This document shows, piece by piece, positions 55,326 to 64,000 of a stretch of DNA of 64,000 nucleotides; position 1 is the stretch's first letter; the number at the start of each line of letters is the position of its first letter. The DNA is from Avena insularis. Taxonomy: Eukaryota; Streptophyta; Magnoliopsida; Poales; Poaceae. The notes beneath the pieces were generated by a model. It worked only from the letters and a program-made list of their open reading frames with translations. It did not search any database and was not told where the DNA came from. The stretch covers positions 234,773,661 to 234,837,660 of the forward strand of contig CM042685.1 of NCBI GenBank assembly GCA_023614405.1, read 5' to 3'. The position numbers and the translations under genes were made by a program.

Positions 55326-56272
55326 TATATGGCTATGCCATTCCTCCACTTTTAGGTGAACCAAATAGAAACCGGTATATAACCCAATCAAGTCCAAAAT
55401 ACAAGCATCGGCTCACGGAGCTCCCCAAGATTGTCATAGCGACGAAGGGAGGGAAGAGGGGACATGACACATCAAACCATTGAGTACCATGTGTGAACAT
55501 GCATAGTCTATTTCCCAATCGCACAGTTCCTTTGATTAATAAATCCAGCGGCCCTCGAGGGAGGAAAAACAACGAGAGAAGGAAAGGACAGATTAATTAG
55601 TCGATCGATAGATTAATCTGGCCCGGGGACAGTTAGCTAACCAACAGCAAGATTAGTTGCACCCGGCCCTGCCTGTCGGTAGTCGGTACAGTTGCCAACC
55701 AAAATCTTAAGTGTAGTTTTATCGGATCGCCCATCGAGTTCATACAAACTGTCAGTCACGCACGTACGCGCGCATGACGTCGACCATATGATATGATTGG
55801 ATCCGAGGCCGGCCAGCAGGAGGCGACCCTGGCCAGGGGACACGCTAACCCGGCGGTGGCACCGGCCGTGATCTTTCGTCGTGGATACGGGATGGAACAT
55901 CTGCATCCGATGTCGGTACGGCGCCCCTGGCTGCGTGTGCCGTACTAGTATTAAACTAACTGCAATTTGCGAGGCTGATGAGACTTGGGTGTCTGCTTGA
56001 TTGGTCAGGTACGTAAGTAGTACTACATTGTTAAGTTATAGTATAAGCTCACTTCGAAGTTACTGCTAAATAATTTCCTGATCGCGATACTTGGCCACAC
56101 GCATCGTGAGATGGGTTGATAACGACGATGGTGCACGCTGGTGCAGCACGCGAGCGAGCGAGCGACCGTCTCTGTCCAGGCACAGATATCTGGATTGGTT
56201 TGTCAGATCGGATCGGGGCCGTGGCCAATGCATTGTGCTGTACATCTCTTCCATATTGGAGAAGCTCGGAAG
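55326..56272. other. Low-copy-looking, CpG-richer island without an ORF
   Basis: The texture differs from the neighbours: CACGCACGTACGCGCGCATG, TGACGTCGAC and a GCGAGCGAGCGAGCGA run. No coding frame with recognisable family features. It could be an old gene flank or promoter remnant. Confidence 0.4.
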
Positions 56273-56421
56273 TGTTAGAGATGTGTTTCCCTTTATATCT
56301 ACTGTACTGGTACGGTGTAGTACACCGTCTAATATGGTTTTTGTACGTCATGGCGAGGGTTTTTCTCAGCCTATACAAACACATACCCGAGTTCTGAGAG
56401 GGGCATCGTTTTCACCTAACC
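56273..56421 (+). repeat. Copia3 5' LTR
   Basis: 149 bp, TGTTAG...CTAACC, with CCTATACAAACAC as the likely TATA region near 56370. Confidence 0.75.
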
Positions 56422-56423
56422 TA

Positions 56424-56435
56424 TGGTATCAGGGC
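56424..56435 (+). other. Copia3 primer-binding site
   Basis: TGGTATCAGGGC, one mismatch from the complement of tRNA-iMet. Confidence 0.8.
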
Positions 56436-56730
56436 CGATCCTCTTCCTCATCTAGCGCCACAAACCACAACCAAAACCAAGAACCGCCGCCACCATAGAT
56501 CATCTCTGCCGCCGCCACATCAAACTACAAACCACGACCAAAAGCCTCTACTGCCGTCGCAGATCATCCCTATCGCCGTTGCATCAAACCACAAAACAAA
56601 AGCTTCTATGGCCTAAACCAAAAACACAGCCGCCCCATCCCTTTCTTCTGTCACCGCCACATAAAATCACAACCAAAAAAACCCTACCGCCGCCGCAGAT
56701 TACTTGTCGCCGCCGCATCAGGACCACACC

Positions 56731-57330
56731 ATGACGTCCTCATCCTCTTCGATGGCCTCGGTTGCCGCCACTCTCGGTACCCCTCCGTCCTAGAAGCTCA
56801 CACGGGCAAATTTCCTCTGTTGGAAAACCCTGGCATTTCCTGCACTTCGCGGTGCTCAGGTTATCGTCCTTCTCGATGGCTCGGATCCTACACCGTCCAA
56901 GACCCCGGCGATTGAAGATTCAGAGAAGACAAAGAAATCCATCCCCAACCAGGACTATGCAGCCTGGGTTGTTTGAGATCAAGAGGTATTGAGTTATCTT
57001 CTCGACTCTTTCCCATGATATATTAGCACATATTATTGGCCCAGAAACCACTGGAGCAGTCTGGGCCGTTATCACCTCGATGTTCTCTACCCAGTCCATC
57101 TCCAAGGTTATCCATCTACGCGGTGTCCTCAACAACACCAAGAAGCTCTCTCTCTCTCACCGTTGCTCAATACTTTGCCAAGATAAAGGGTTTTAGCTTT
57201 GAACTCATCTCTCTTGGCAAGGAAGTAGTTGAAGCGATCTCGTTGACTATATAGTCAATGGTCTCGACGAATCTTACAACAATGTTGTTGCAACTGTTAA
57301 CGGAAATCCTAAAACAAGGTTTGTTAGTAT
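56731..57330 (+). pseudogene. Copia3 gag remnant
   Basis: ATG at 56731: MTSSSSSMASVAATLGTPPS, then after a stop KLTRANFLCWKTLAFPALRG and QVIVLLDGSDPTPSKTPAIE, as in the N-terminus of Ale/Retrofit-type copia Gag. Further on the frame changes repeatedly. It is followed, without a polymerase, by RNase H. Confidence 0.7.
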
Positions 57331-57893
57331 CTCCATGCACCCATGACATCTCATTGGACAGTTGTCAAGAGAATTCTTAGATATGTCAGTGATACAATAT
57401 CCCTTGGTATTACTTTTCAGAAGTCCAACTCTACTCTGTTGAGTGCTTTTTCAGATGCAGATTAGGCTGGATGTCTTGATGATAGACGTTCTATAGGGGG
57501 ATTTTCTATCTTTGTTGGACCAAATATGGTCTCATGGAATGCTAGAAAACAACCACCAACATCAAGGTCAAGTACAAAAGCAGAATATAATGCACTTGCA
57601 AATGCTACAACTGAACTTATCTGGGTTGAAACTCTTCTTCAGTAACTCAGAGTAAAAATGAAGGAAAAACCATGTCTGTGGTGTGATAACTTAGGTGCCA
57701 TATATTTGTCTACTAATTCTATGTTTCATGCTCGCACTAAACATATAGAGATTGATTTTCACTTTGTTTGTGAACGAGTGGCAAATAAACAGTTGGAGAT
57801 TAAGTTTATCCTAGCGAGGATCAAGTCGCTGATGGATTCACCAAGGCACTTCTCGTTGCCAATCTTCATGAATTTAGATGTAATCTAAATCTT
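57331..57893 (+). pseudogene. Copia3 RNase H
   Basis: The frame reads [20 protein letters not shown], then LLSAFSDAD, a TAG stop where Trp is expected, [40 protein letters not shown], a second stop, [20 protein letters not shown] and [20 protein letters not shown]. This is the C-terminal RNase H of a copia polyprotein. A frameshift near 57820 disrupts the end. It is directly joined to gag sequence, so about 3 kb was deleted. Confidence 0.85.
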
Positions 57894-57904
57894 TTATGAA
57901 GTTT

Positions 57905-57918
57905 GGATTAAGGGGGGC
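57905..57918 (+). other. Copia3 polypurine tract
   Basis: GGATTAAGGGGGGC, directly before the 3' LTR. Confidence 0.85.
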
Positions 57919-58052
57919 TGTTAGAGATGTATTTCCCTTTATATCTAGTATACTAGTATGGTGTAGTACACCGCCCAATATGGTCCTTGTACGCCACAAT
58001 GAGGGCTTTTATCACCCTATATAAACATGTACCCGAGCTCTGAGAGGGGCAT
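57919..58052 (+). repeat. Copia3 3' LTR, truncated
   Basis: Matches the 5' LTR through GAGAGGGGCAT, then the next repeat starts TGAAAGGATACC. Confidence 0.8.
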
Positions 58053-59950
58053 TGAAAGGATACCGATGTCGCCTAGAGGGGGCGGGGGGGGGGGAGGGTG
58101 AATAGGCGATTAAAACTTTTCCGATAGTGGCTCGACAAAGGCAGAATTAAACTAGTGTTTACTTTGTCAAACACAACCTAGAACAACTAGGGATCACCTA
58201 TGTGCACCAACAACTTATGCTAAGCAATACAATCAACAATGTGATAGCAAGATATAGGTTACTTCAAGCACGAAGGCTATCACATTGTAAAGTGCATAAG
58301 TAAAGAGCTCGGGTATAGAGATAACCGAGGCACGCGGGGACGATGATATTTTACTGACTTCCTCCCAACATGGAGTACGTCTCGTTTGGAGAGGGGGTGG
58401 TATCAAACCACCAACGCAACAAAGGCCTCCCTTATTTTCCTATGAATCTCACCCCAACGGGATCGATCCACGCTTCCACTATCGGTGCACTTGTGGGTGG
58501 CAATCCAGAACCTCTCACAAGGTTGGGGCACTTCTCCACAACTCAATTGGAGGCTCCCAACAAACAAGCTTGGGAAATCTCCACAACTTAATTGGAGGCC
58601 CAAGTGATCCAAGAACCTGAAAAACCACCAAACCGTCTAGGGTTCCAAGAACCCAAGAGTAAAAAGCTTCTCACCTTTCACTCAATCGAATCCTCACCGA
58701 GAACTCAAACCGATGCACCAAATGCAATGGCAAGAACACAAGTAGTGCTCAAATCCTTCTCTCCCAAATTCCATCAAATCTACAAAAGCTTGTGGAGGAA
58801 TAAGAGAGGAAGAACAATGGAGGAAATCCACAAAAGACTCCAAGATCTAGATCCCAAGATGTTCCCCTCACTTAGAGGATAGATGGATTGGTGGGATTGT
58901 AGATCTAGATCTCCTCTTTCAAATCCCTAAAGTATATGCAAGAATCAAGGAAGGGATTGAAGGGGGAGCAATCTCAAGAGGGTCAAGAATGGAGGAGAAA
59001 GCCTGTGAAACTCGAGCAAAGACATTGGGAAAGAAGTCCCCCTTTTTATAGGCCCACGGATTTCTGACCGTTTTCTTCCTGTTGGGGAAAAGTCAGACCG
59101 GAGACTCCGGTGTGCAGACCGGAAATTCCGGCCAACCTCTGGACCAGCCTCCGGACCACCTATCAGATTTTCCCAGCGCCTCTGCGAACCAAGTGGACCG
59201 GAGACTCCGGTCTGAGGTATGGACCAGACTCCGGTCAGTCTCCGGACCTTCCTCCGGACCACCCATCAGACTGTCCCAGGCTAAATTCTGGAGCCCCCTC
59301 CGAGGACTCCAGGGGACACTCCGGACCACACCGGAGACTCCGGTCCACGCAGACCGGAGACTCCGGTCTGGACCAAATAAGAGGCAAACTTCAAATGGCA
59401 ATATCTAGAGTTTGGAAACTCCGATTGACCTGAAACCAATTTTGTTGAAAATATTGGATACCACCAAGAGAGAACATTTCATGTATTATAATGTGAGATA
59501 CCTCTCTTGGTGAGAAACCGGAAAAACCTCAAAGATAAAAAACGCAATATGATATAAAAGGGAAATCCGTTTTTGATGAGCTAGAGCTTGTTATGAATAT
59601 TACCCTAAGATCTAGAACCTAACATGGATAAGATCCAAATAACAACCAAGAAAGGATGATGGTAAGTATGCAAAGGTTTGAGCTCTCTCTAAAAGATATG
59701 ATCGAGTTACTCACTTAAGAGTCCCTCTTGATAGTACGGTTGTCTATCCTATAAACCGATCTCCCCAACTAACACCACGAGACCGGTAAGAAAGAAACCC
59801 TATCAAGATCATACCTTTGCCTTGCGTATTTTCCACTTGATCTTGATGTATGCGATCTTGTCCTTCTCAAGATGGAACACCTTTCTTGATTGCTCTTGCA
59901 CGCACTCTCTTGATGAAGACTTGCAAGTTGCTCCCTCATACGACATGGGG
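58053..59950. mobile_element. Unassigned high-copy-type repeat with palindromic motifs
   Basis: It starts TGAAAGGATACCGATGTCGC, CTAGAGGGGGCGG and a long G run, then GTGAATAGGCGATTAAAAC, an opening I recognise as common in grass genomes but cannot name. Four exact ACCGGAGACTCCGGT copies lie at 59097-59367. There is no convincing ORF. The right boundary is uncertain. Confidence 0.5.
59085..59380. repeat. Array of ACCGGAGACTCCGGT palindromes
   Basis: Exact copies at 59097-59111, 59197-59211, 59330-59344 and 59353-59367, plus diverged ones between. Each has 7-bp arms around one base and can form a hairpin on either strand. Confidence 0.85.
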
Positions 59951-61020
59951 AAACCTTTACTTTGACCTTTTCAAAATAAAACTAAGTTTTCTTCTGGGCG
60001 GAATGGTTGTCGGGTCAACGAGTGAGATTTTGGTGGAGGACGGCCGCCCAGGAATCAAAGAAGTCTGCCATGTTTCAGAATTCAGAAGCTTCCAGTGCAA
60101 CCACAATACATTATGGGCTCTGTCTTGGCCTAGTACTTAGTGGGAAACCTCACCTGGGTACCAACATTTGGAGGTTCTTGGCACGGTTGGATCCGGAAGG
60201 TAGAGGGGCTACTAAGGGAAAGCCTCGCCATGGTCTTGTCTGTAAAAGGACTTGATCGTGGATTGTGGGTAAAGTGCACAAACTCTCGAGAGTTTGCAAT
60301 CTGATCGATCAGCCGTGTTCATGGTAACAGAACAACAATGAGCAACTGAAGGATGGAGCCTCTGAAGGATTTTCCTCTCTCTTTTCTAAAAACAAAGTTT
60401 TGAAAACCCCATGGCGTGCGTAATATCGCTAATGGGTGGGAATTTGGGAACTTGGTGTGTAATATCCAAGTGACGCTTGGTGCGTAATATCCAAGTGTTT
60501 GGTTGTTTGGACACTTGGTGCGTAATATCCTCGTGTGCCACTCGACCTTATTTTATCTAAGCAAATGTTTACAAAGTAGGACAATCCTCTCCTTTTCTCT
60601 CTAATTAAGAAAACTAGCTTTGAGCAAATGAACTCTACAGCCTATACCAGCCTTGCATGTAGAGATAGTCTTTTCTCTCCTTGGTGTAATTTGCCAATAC
60701 ATTCAAAGTATTGACCCAACTTGTTGGCTGCACGTCTTATATGCAGAATCCGAAGATTGAAAGGTGCGTAGGGATCGCGGGTCTACACTCGACAAGCCTG
60801 GGGCGTTGATGGACTCATGCTGCTTTTATGTTTCCGCTGTTATTTGAGCTAGCATAATGCTAAGCAATCTTTGTAATAAATTCATACTCTGGATTCTCCG
60901 TGTAATAAAGACTTTGTGTTTTACATGATATTTCATCGACTGTGAGTGCTAGCTATTGATCCAGGGACTAGCATGTTAATCACAGGGACTTAGGATCCTT
61001 ACCGATCCGAGGTCATTACA
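59951..61020 (+). repeat. Gypsy5 5' LTR (left boundary uncertain)
   Basis: It ends GAGGTCATTACA, followed by the PBS. GTAATAAATTC and GTAATAAAGAC near 60880 and 60903 fit polyadenylation signals. Three near-copies of CTTGGTGCGTAATATCC lie at 60455-60535, and an 18-bp palindrome at 60279-60296. The start was not found; it may lie near 59950. Confidence 0.6.
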
Positions 61021-61022
61021 GA

Positions 61023-61034
61023 TGGTATCAGAGC
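61023..61034 (+). other. Gypsy5 primer-binding site (tRNA-iMet)
   Basis: TGGTATCAGAGC, 2 nt after the LTR end. Confidence 0.9.
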
Positions 61035-61185
61035 ACATCGTTGCCTGTAGGACGTGACCCTAGGATGGGAACCACCTCTAACTTTTGTGCCTTACTTGTT
61101 CTTCTACTAAGTTATTTTCTGCACTTCTAGTATCTACTTTCCCCTACTTGTTTAAGTATCTAACCTTCATTCTTCTAACTCAAAG

Positions 61186-62130
61186 ATGACAAGCTTCCTC
61201 TACGACACCGTCGCGGACATCGAGCCCCTTCGCTTTGGTGGATGCCTCATGGATCTACTCACACGTTTGGACCTTCCTCTCCCAACAATCCAGGGGAGCA
61301 CAATGAAGAAACTCCACAAGGACGGCTGTTGGGGAGTCAAGGTCATCCAGCCAGGAAAAGAGCGAGGCAAGAACCCGGAGGAAGACATAGGAATCCACAT
61401 AGTTAGCGATTCCAAGGAGAAGGCCCTTAGCATCAGCTTGTAGCAACTCATTGGTCACCTATGTGGACGTCATCATGAAGCTCTCCAAGGACACTGCGGC
61501 GGCCTCTTTGGAAGACGAGATGAGGAAGGAATTCCCATGGAGTTAACCTTTGAGGAAAGAACTTCTACCAATCGCCGAAGAACACAATATCAAGACTTGG
61601 AGTGCCACATCCATGACCTTGAAAAGGGTACCTTCCTCGAGATGTTGAAGAACGACGAGCTGTGCACCCTCATCAAGGAGAAGGAAGAAGTGATCAAGCA
61701 GCAGGAGGAGGCAATGAAGCTCCAAGAGATAAAATTCCAGGACCAAGAGAAGAAGTTCGCTAACCAAGAGAAGAGGGTGATAAATAAAAACAAGAGAATT
61801 AGGGAACTCAAACAGCAGATCGATGGAGATGAAGTGAAAACTGAAGGCCTTTGCAAGATAATCAATGATGTGCGTGCTTCCAAGAGGGACTTAGCAAAGC
61901 AACTTGAAGCCGCAATGAAGTCAAGTTTAGTGGAGGAGCTACAAAGCGAGAAGGAGGGACTTCAGGAGCAGCTGGAAGCCACTACCAAGAAGCTACAGGA
62001 TGAGATAAAGAACCTCCAAGAGAAGCTTGAAGCCACCACAAAGGAGATGGAGTTGTACAAGACAACTCTAGAGCAGGAAGGCTACTCGTTCGAGGACGAG
62101 GAAGAGGAAGGCGTGGAAGATGTGCAATAG
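61186..62130 (+). pseudogene. Gypsy5 pre-gag ORF: globular N-terminus plus long coiled coil, one in-frame stop
   Basis: ATG at 61186: MTSFLYDTVADIEPLRFGGC and DLLTRLDLPLPTI, then after a TAG at 61441 the same frame continues to LFGRRDEEGIPMEL. From about residue 120 it is a charged coiled coil: EKEEVIKQQEEAMKLQE, LQEQLEATTKKLQDEIK, NLQEKLEATTKEMELYK. An acidic end SFEDEEEEGVEDVQ follows, with stop at 62128-62130. It has 314 codons, lies 211 bp before the gag ATG and uses its own frame. Pre-gag ORFs are not part of the standard chromovirus plan. I know no function. A coiled coil suggests oligomerisation or assembly. Confidence 0.65.
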
Positions 62131-62341
62131 TTGGACCACCTTTAATTCTATAGTAGAACGTTATTCGCAAATGTAATAAATACCAAGACAAGTCTGGTTT
62201 AGTTAAACTTGGTTGTTTTCTGTGTTAAAGCTGTGTTATTATGTCTTGTGTGCCTTGTGTACCTGGTGTGTTTTCATAAGGGTAGGAGTTTACTACTTAG
62301 TCTTTCTGTATATTTCTTAACTATTCTCTTAAACCCCACAG

Positions 62342-63186
62342 ATGCCGCCAAGACGTGCGAACCCCGAAATCCCTGTAAATAGCAGAACTTTTGGCCACCG
62401 TAACCAGCTGATCCAGCTGCTCACTCAGAACATGCAAAACAACAACAACAACAACAACCCGCCACCACCACCTCCGCCACCTCCTCAACAGGATCGCTTG
62501 ACTCGGTTTTTGAGGCTGAACCCACCTATCTTCACTAGCAGCACTGAACCAATCATCGCTGATGGTACATGTACGATCAACAAGAAGCTAGACACCGTGC
62601 AAGCTGCCGGAGCCGACAGTGCGTTATGCACAATCGGCTTGAAGGACCTCTTTGCAGAATGGTGGGATAACTACCAAGTCACCCACCCGGATATTGATGC
62701 TATCACTTGGGAACAGTTTGAGTTAGCTTTTCGCACTCATCATGTGGCTGCTGGTGTCATGACTCTGAAAAGGCGCGAGTTTCGCGACCTACACCAGCTG
62801 CACCGTTCTGTCACCGAGTATGGGGAGCTTTTCAATAAGCTAGCCCGTTATGCACCCGATGACGTTTCCACTGATGCCAAGAGACAGGAGGAGTTCTTAA
62901 GAGGGCTCAATGATGAGATATCCATTCAGCTTGTGGCTCGAAATTTGACAACTTTCAGAACTCACAGTAGCCATTGTGGTTGAATCAAAGAGGAAGAGCA
63001 TAAAAACCGCAGAGGAAATCTAACTCTCACAAACACTCTGTTCCGTACCAGAAGCAGCGCAATTCCTCACCACCACCTTATAACAATAATGGCCACAACT
63101 ATAACGGTCATAACCATGGTGGCCACAAACACAATGGGCATAAGAACCGCAATGGGAATGGCAGCAATGGAAAGGATCTCAGTGAG
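62342..63186 (+). pseudogene. Gypsy5 gag
   Basis: ATG at 62342: MPPRRANPEIPVNSRTFGHR, poly-Asn then poly-Pro from a (CAA)n/(CCA)n run at 62434-62490. The retrotransposon Gag core follows: EWWDNYQVTHPDIDAITWEQ, EFRDLHQLHRSVTEYGELFN and EEFLRGLNDEISIQL. Frameshifts near 62960 and 63018 move the frame before the Asn/His-rich linker (NGHNYNGHNHGGH). It would form the particle. Confidence 0.85.
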
Positions 63187-63810
63187 GTGACATGCTTTAA
63201 GTGCAACAAGACAGGGCACTATGCAACCTCTTGCCCCGAAAGGAAGAATGGCAATGGCAATGGCAATGGGAATGGAAATGGACACAACCATGGCAATGGA
63301 AACGGGAAGAAGCCAAATCCGTTTGTCAAAGCCACGGTGAATCATGTTTCTATGGAGGATGCTTGTGATGCGCCAGACTCTGTGATTGGTAAGTTCAAAC
63401 TCAATTCTATTCCCGCAGTTGTTCTTTTTGATACCGGTGCATCGCATTCATTCATATCAAGGGTATTTGTGGATAGAGGCAAGATACCAACGGAGACTAT
63501 AAACTTTCCTCTAAGGGTAAGTTCTCCTGGGGGAGAAATAGTGGCAAACTCCGGTTGCCGGGAATTAGAACTAAGGATTGGGACACACATTTTTCCCACC
63601 AGTCTAGTAGTTCTAGAATCACAAGGATTAGACATAATCTTGGGCATGAATTGGATGACCGAATATGAAGGAGTCATAGATTGTGCCAAGAGAACTGTCA
63701 TGCTCACAACACCGGAAGGGAAGAGGATTCAGATCAAGTCAAATTTCGCACTTAAAGAAGTCATGGTGAACTCTCTTAAGGGGTTAGCTTGGAGGAGGTA
63801 CCTATTGTAA
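63187..63810 (+). pseudogene. Gypsy5 zinc knuckle and aspartic protease
   Basis: CCHC knuckle CFKCNKTGHYATSC, an Asn-Gly repeat linker (63249-63310, GGCAAT/GGAAAT units), then the protease with VVLFDTGASHSFIS (catalytic D-T-G-A intact) and QGLDIILGMNWMTEYEGVID. The frame ends at 63808-63810 because of a frameshift near 63784. Confidence 0.88.
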
Positions 63811-64000
63811 AGGAATACCGGATGTCTTCCGGAGGAACTACCAGAATGCCACCCGACCGTGATATCGAGTTCCTCATTGAACTGATGCCAGGCACGGGGC
63901 CGATAGCTAAGAGACCATACAAGATGTATGTGGACGAGTTAAAGGAACTCAAGAAACAGCTTAGGGAACAATTGTACAAGGGTTCATTCAACCCAGCGTC
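63785..64000 (+). pseudogene. Gypsy5 reverse transcriptase, N-terminal start (cut by window)
   Basis: After the shift the text reads SLEEVPIVKEYRM, a locally shifted segment, PPDRDIEFLIELMPGTGPIA, KRPYKM and ELKELKKQLREQLYKGSFNP. This is the entry to a Gypsy RT domain, with the catalytic motifs beyond base 64000. Confidence 0.82.

Larger units (their letters stand above)
56273..58052 (+). mobile_element. Copia3: small Copia deletion derivative
   Basis: Short LTRs (56273-56421 and 57919-58052) start TGTTAGAGATGT. The first closes CTAACC, nearly the inverse of TGTTAG. An iMet-type PBS, gag start, RNase H end and a strong PPT are present; protease, integrase and RT are deleted. The 3' LTR is cut about 16 bp short by the next repeat. 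Confidence 0.82.
59951..64000 (+). mobile_element. Gypsy5: chromovirus-like Gypsy, 5' part, continues past the window
   Basis: 5' LTR ending 61020, iMet PBS 61023-61034, pre-gag ORF 61186-62130, gag from 62342, zinc knuckle and protease 63187-63780, start of RT to 64000. The protease DTGASHSF, the GMNWMTEYEGVIDC block and the PGTGPIAKRPYKM RT start fit the Tekay/Del type (inference). Several frameshifts mean this copy is dead. Confidence 0.82.

Noticed and set aside
59082..59433. Overlapping frames of about 105 codons on both strands
   Set aside because: They arise from the CCGGAGACTCCGG repeat, which is open in several frames; the products are only repeat-coded Ser/Arg/Pro/Gly text.
63249..63310. 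Possible CRISPR-like or satellite array (GGCAAT/GGAAAT units)
   Set aside because: It is a short in-frame hexamer repeat coding Asn-Gly between zinc knuckle and protease, with no spacers.
63067..63447. 126-codon minus frame rich in Ile/Val/Ala
   Set aside because: It is the antisense of the Asn-Gly/His repeat linker of Gypsy5 Gag; the composition is an artefact of the repeat.

Overview
This window is plant nuclear DNA, almost certainly from a large-genome temperate grass (Pooideae). The reasons are the Angela/BARE-like Copia LTRs opening with a variant of GAAATATGCCCTAGAGGC, the Gypsy LTRs opening TGATACG or TGATGACCC with a tRNA-Asp primer site, a Cassandra TRIM, and a CACTA transposon with TAGTCCCGG repeats. 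I cannot separate oat, ryegrass/fescue, Brachypodium and Triticeae from the sequence alone. I see no intact host gene. At least four fifths of the window is nested, broken transposable elements; all names such as Gypsy1 or Copia1 are local labels.

Layout. (A) 1-32231 is one minus-strand Copia element (Copia1): 5' LTR 30398-32231, PBS 30385-30396, leader, gag 27907-27034, protease/integrase/RT 20071-17337, last piece of RNase H 149-1, with the 3' LTR beyond the left edge. It was split by Gypsy1 (150-7754, with a complete Cassandra TRIM at 654-1420 inside its 5' LTR), a truncated CACTA element (7755-17336, with a solo LTR at 15576-16111 inside its transposase gene), Gypsy2 (20072-27033) and a solo Copia LTR (28672-29963). 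(B) 32645-48092 is Gypsy3, split by the opposite-strand Gypsy4 (36986-44916, target duplication ATCAT). (C) 48093-51465 is the 3' half of another Copia (Copia2) with its 3' LTR, then a CACTA end to 51704. (D) 51705-56272 is mostly unrecognised, with a reversed Gypsy LTR fragment, a MITE-like stretch and a GC-richer, low-copy-looking island. (E) 56273-58052 is a small deleted Copia (Copia3). (F) 58053-about 59950 is an unassigned repeat with ACCGGAGACTCCGGT palindromes. (G) From about 59950 to the window end is the 5' part of a chromovirus-like Gypsy5: LTR, tRNA-iMet PBS, an extra coiled-coil ORF before gag, gag, protease and the start of RT.

How they work together. None of these elements is autonomous here. 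Gypsy1-4 have no RT or integrase. They keep only gag/protease-like or unknown ORFs plus long noncoding 3' regions, so they must have relied on enzymes supplied by relatives. What they share despite diverged proteins and partly unrelated LTRs is a 48-nt block just 3' of the last ORF and, in Gypsy1-3, a perfect 9-bp hairpin built on a polypurine-tract-like motif. These are the best candidates for cis-acting RNA signals of a trans-mobilised system. Cassandra adds a 5S rRNA-derived Pol III promoter in each LTR, and Gypsy5 adds an uncharacterised pre-gag protein. Calls rest on reading the sequence and knowledge of families; no search was run, and differences between copies were counted by eye.
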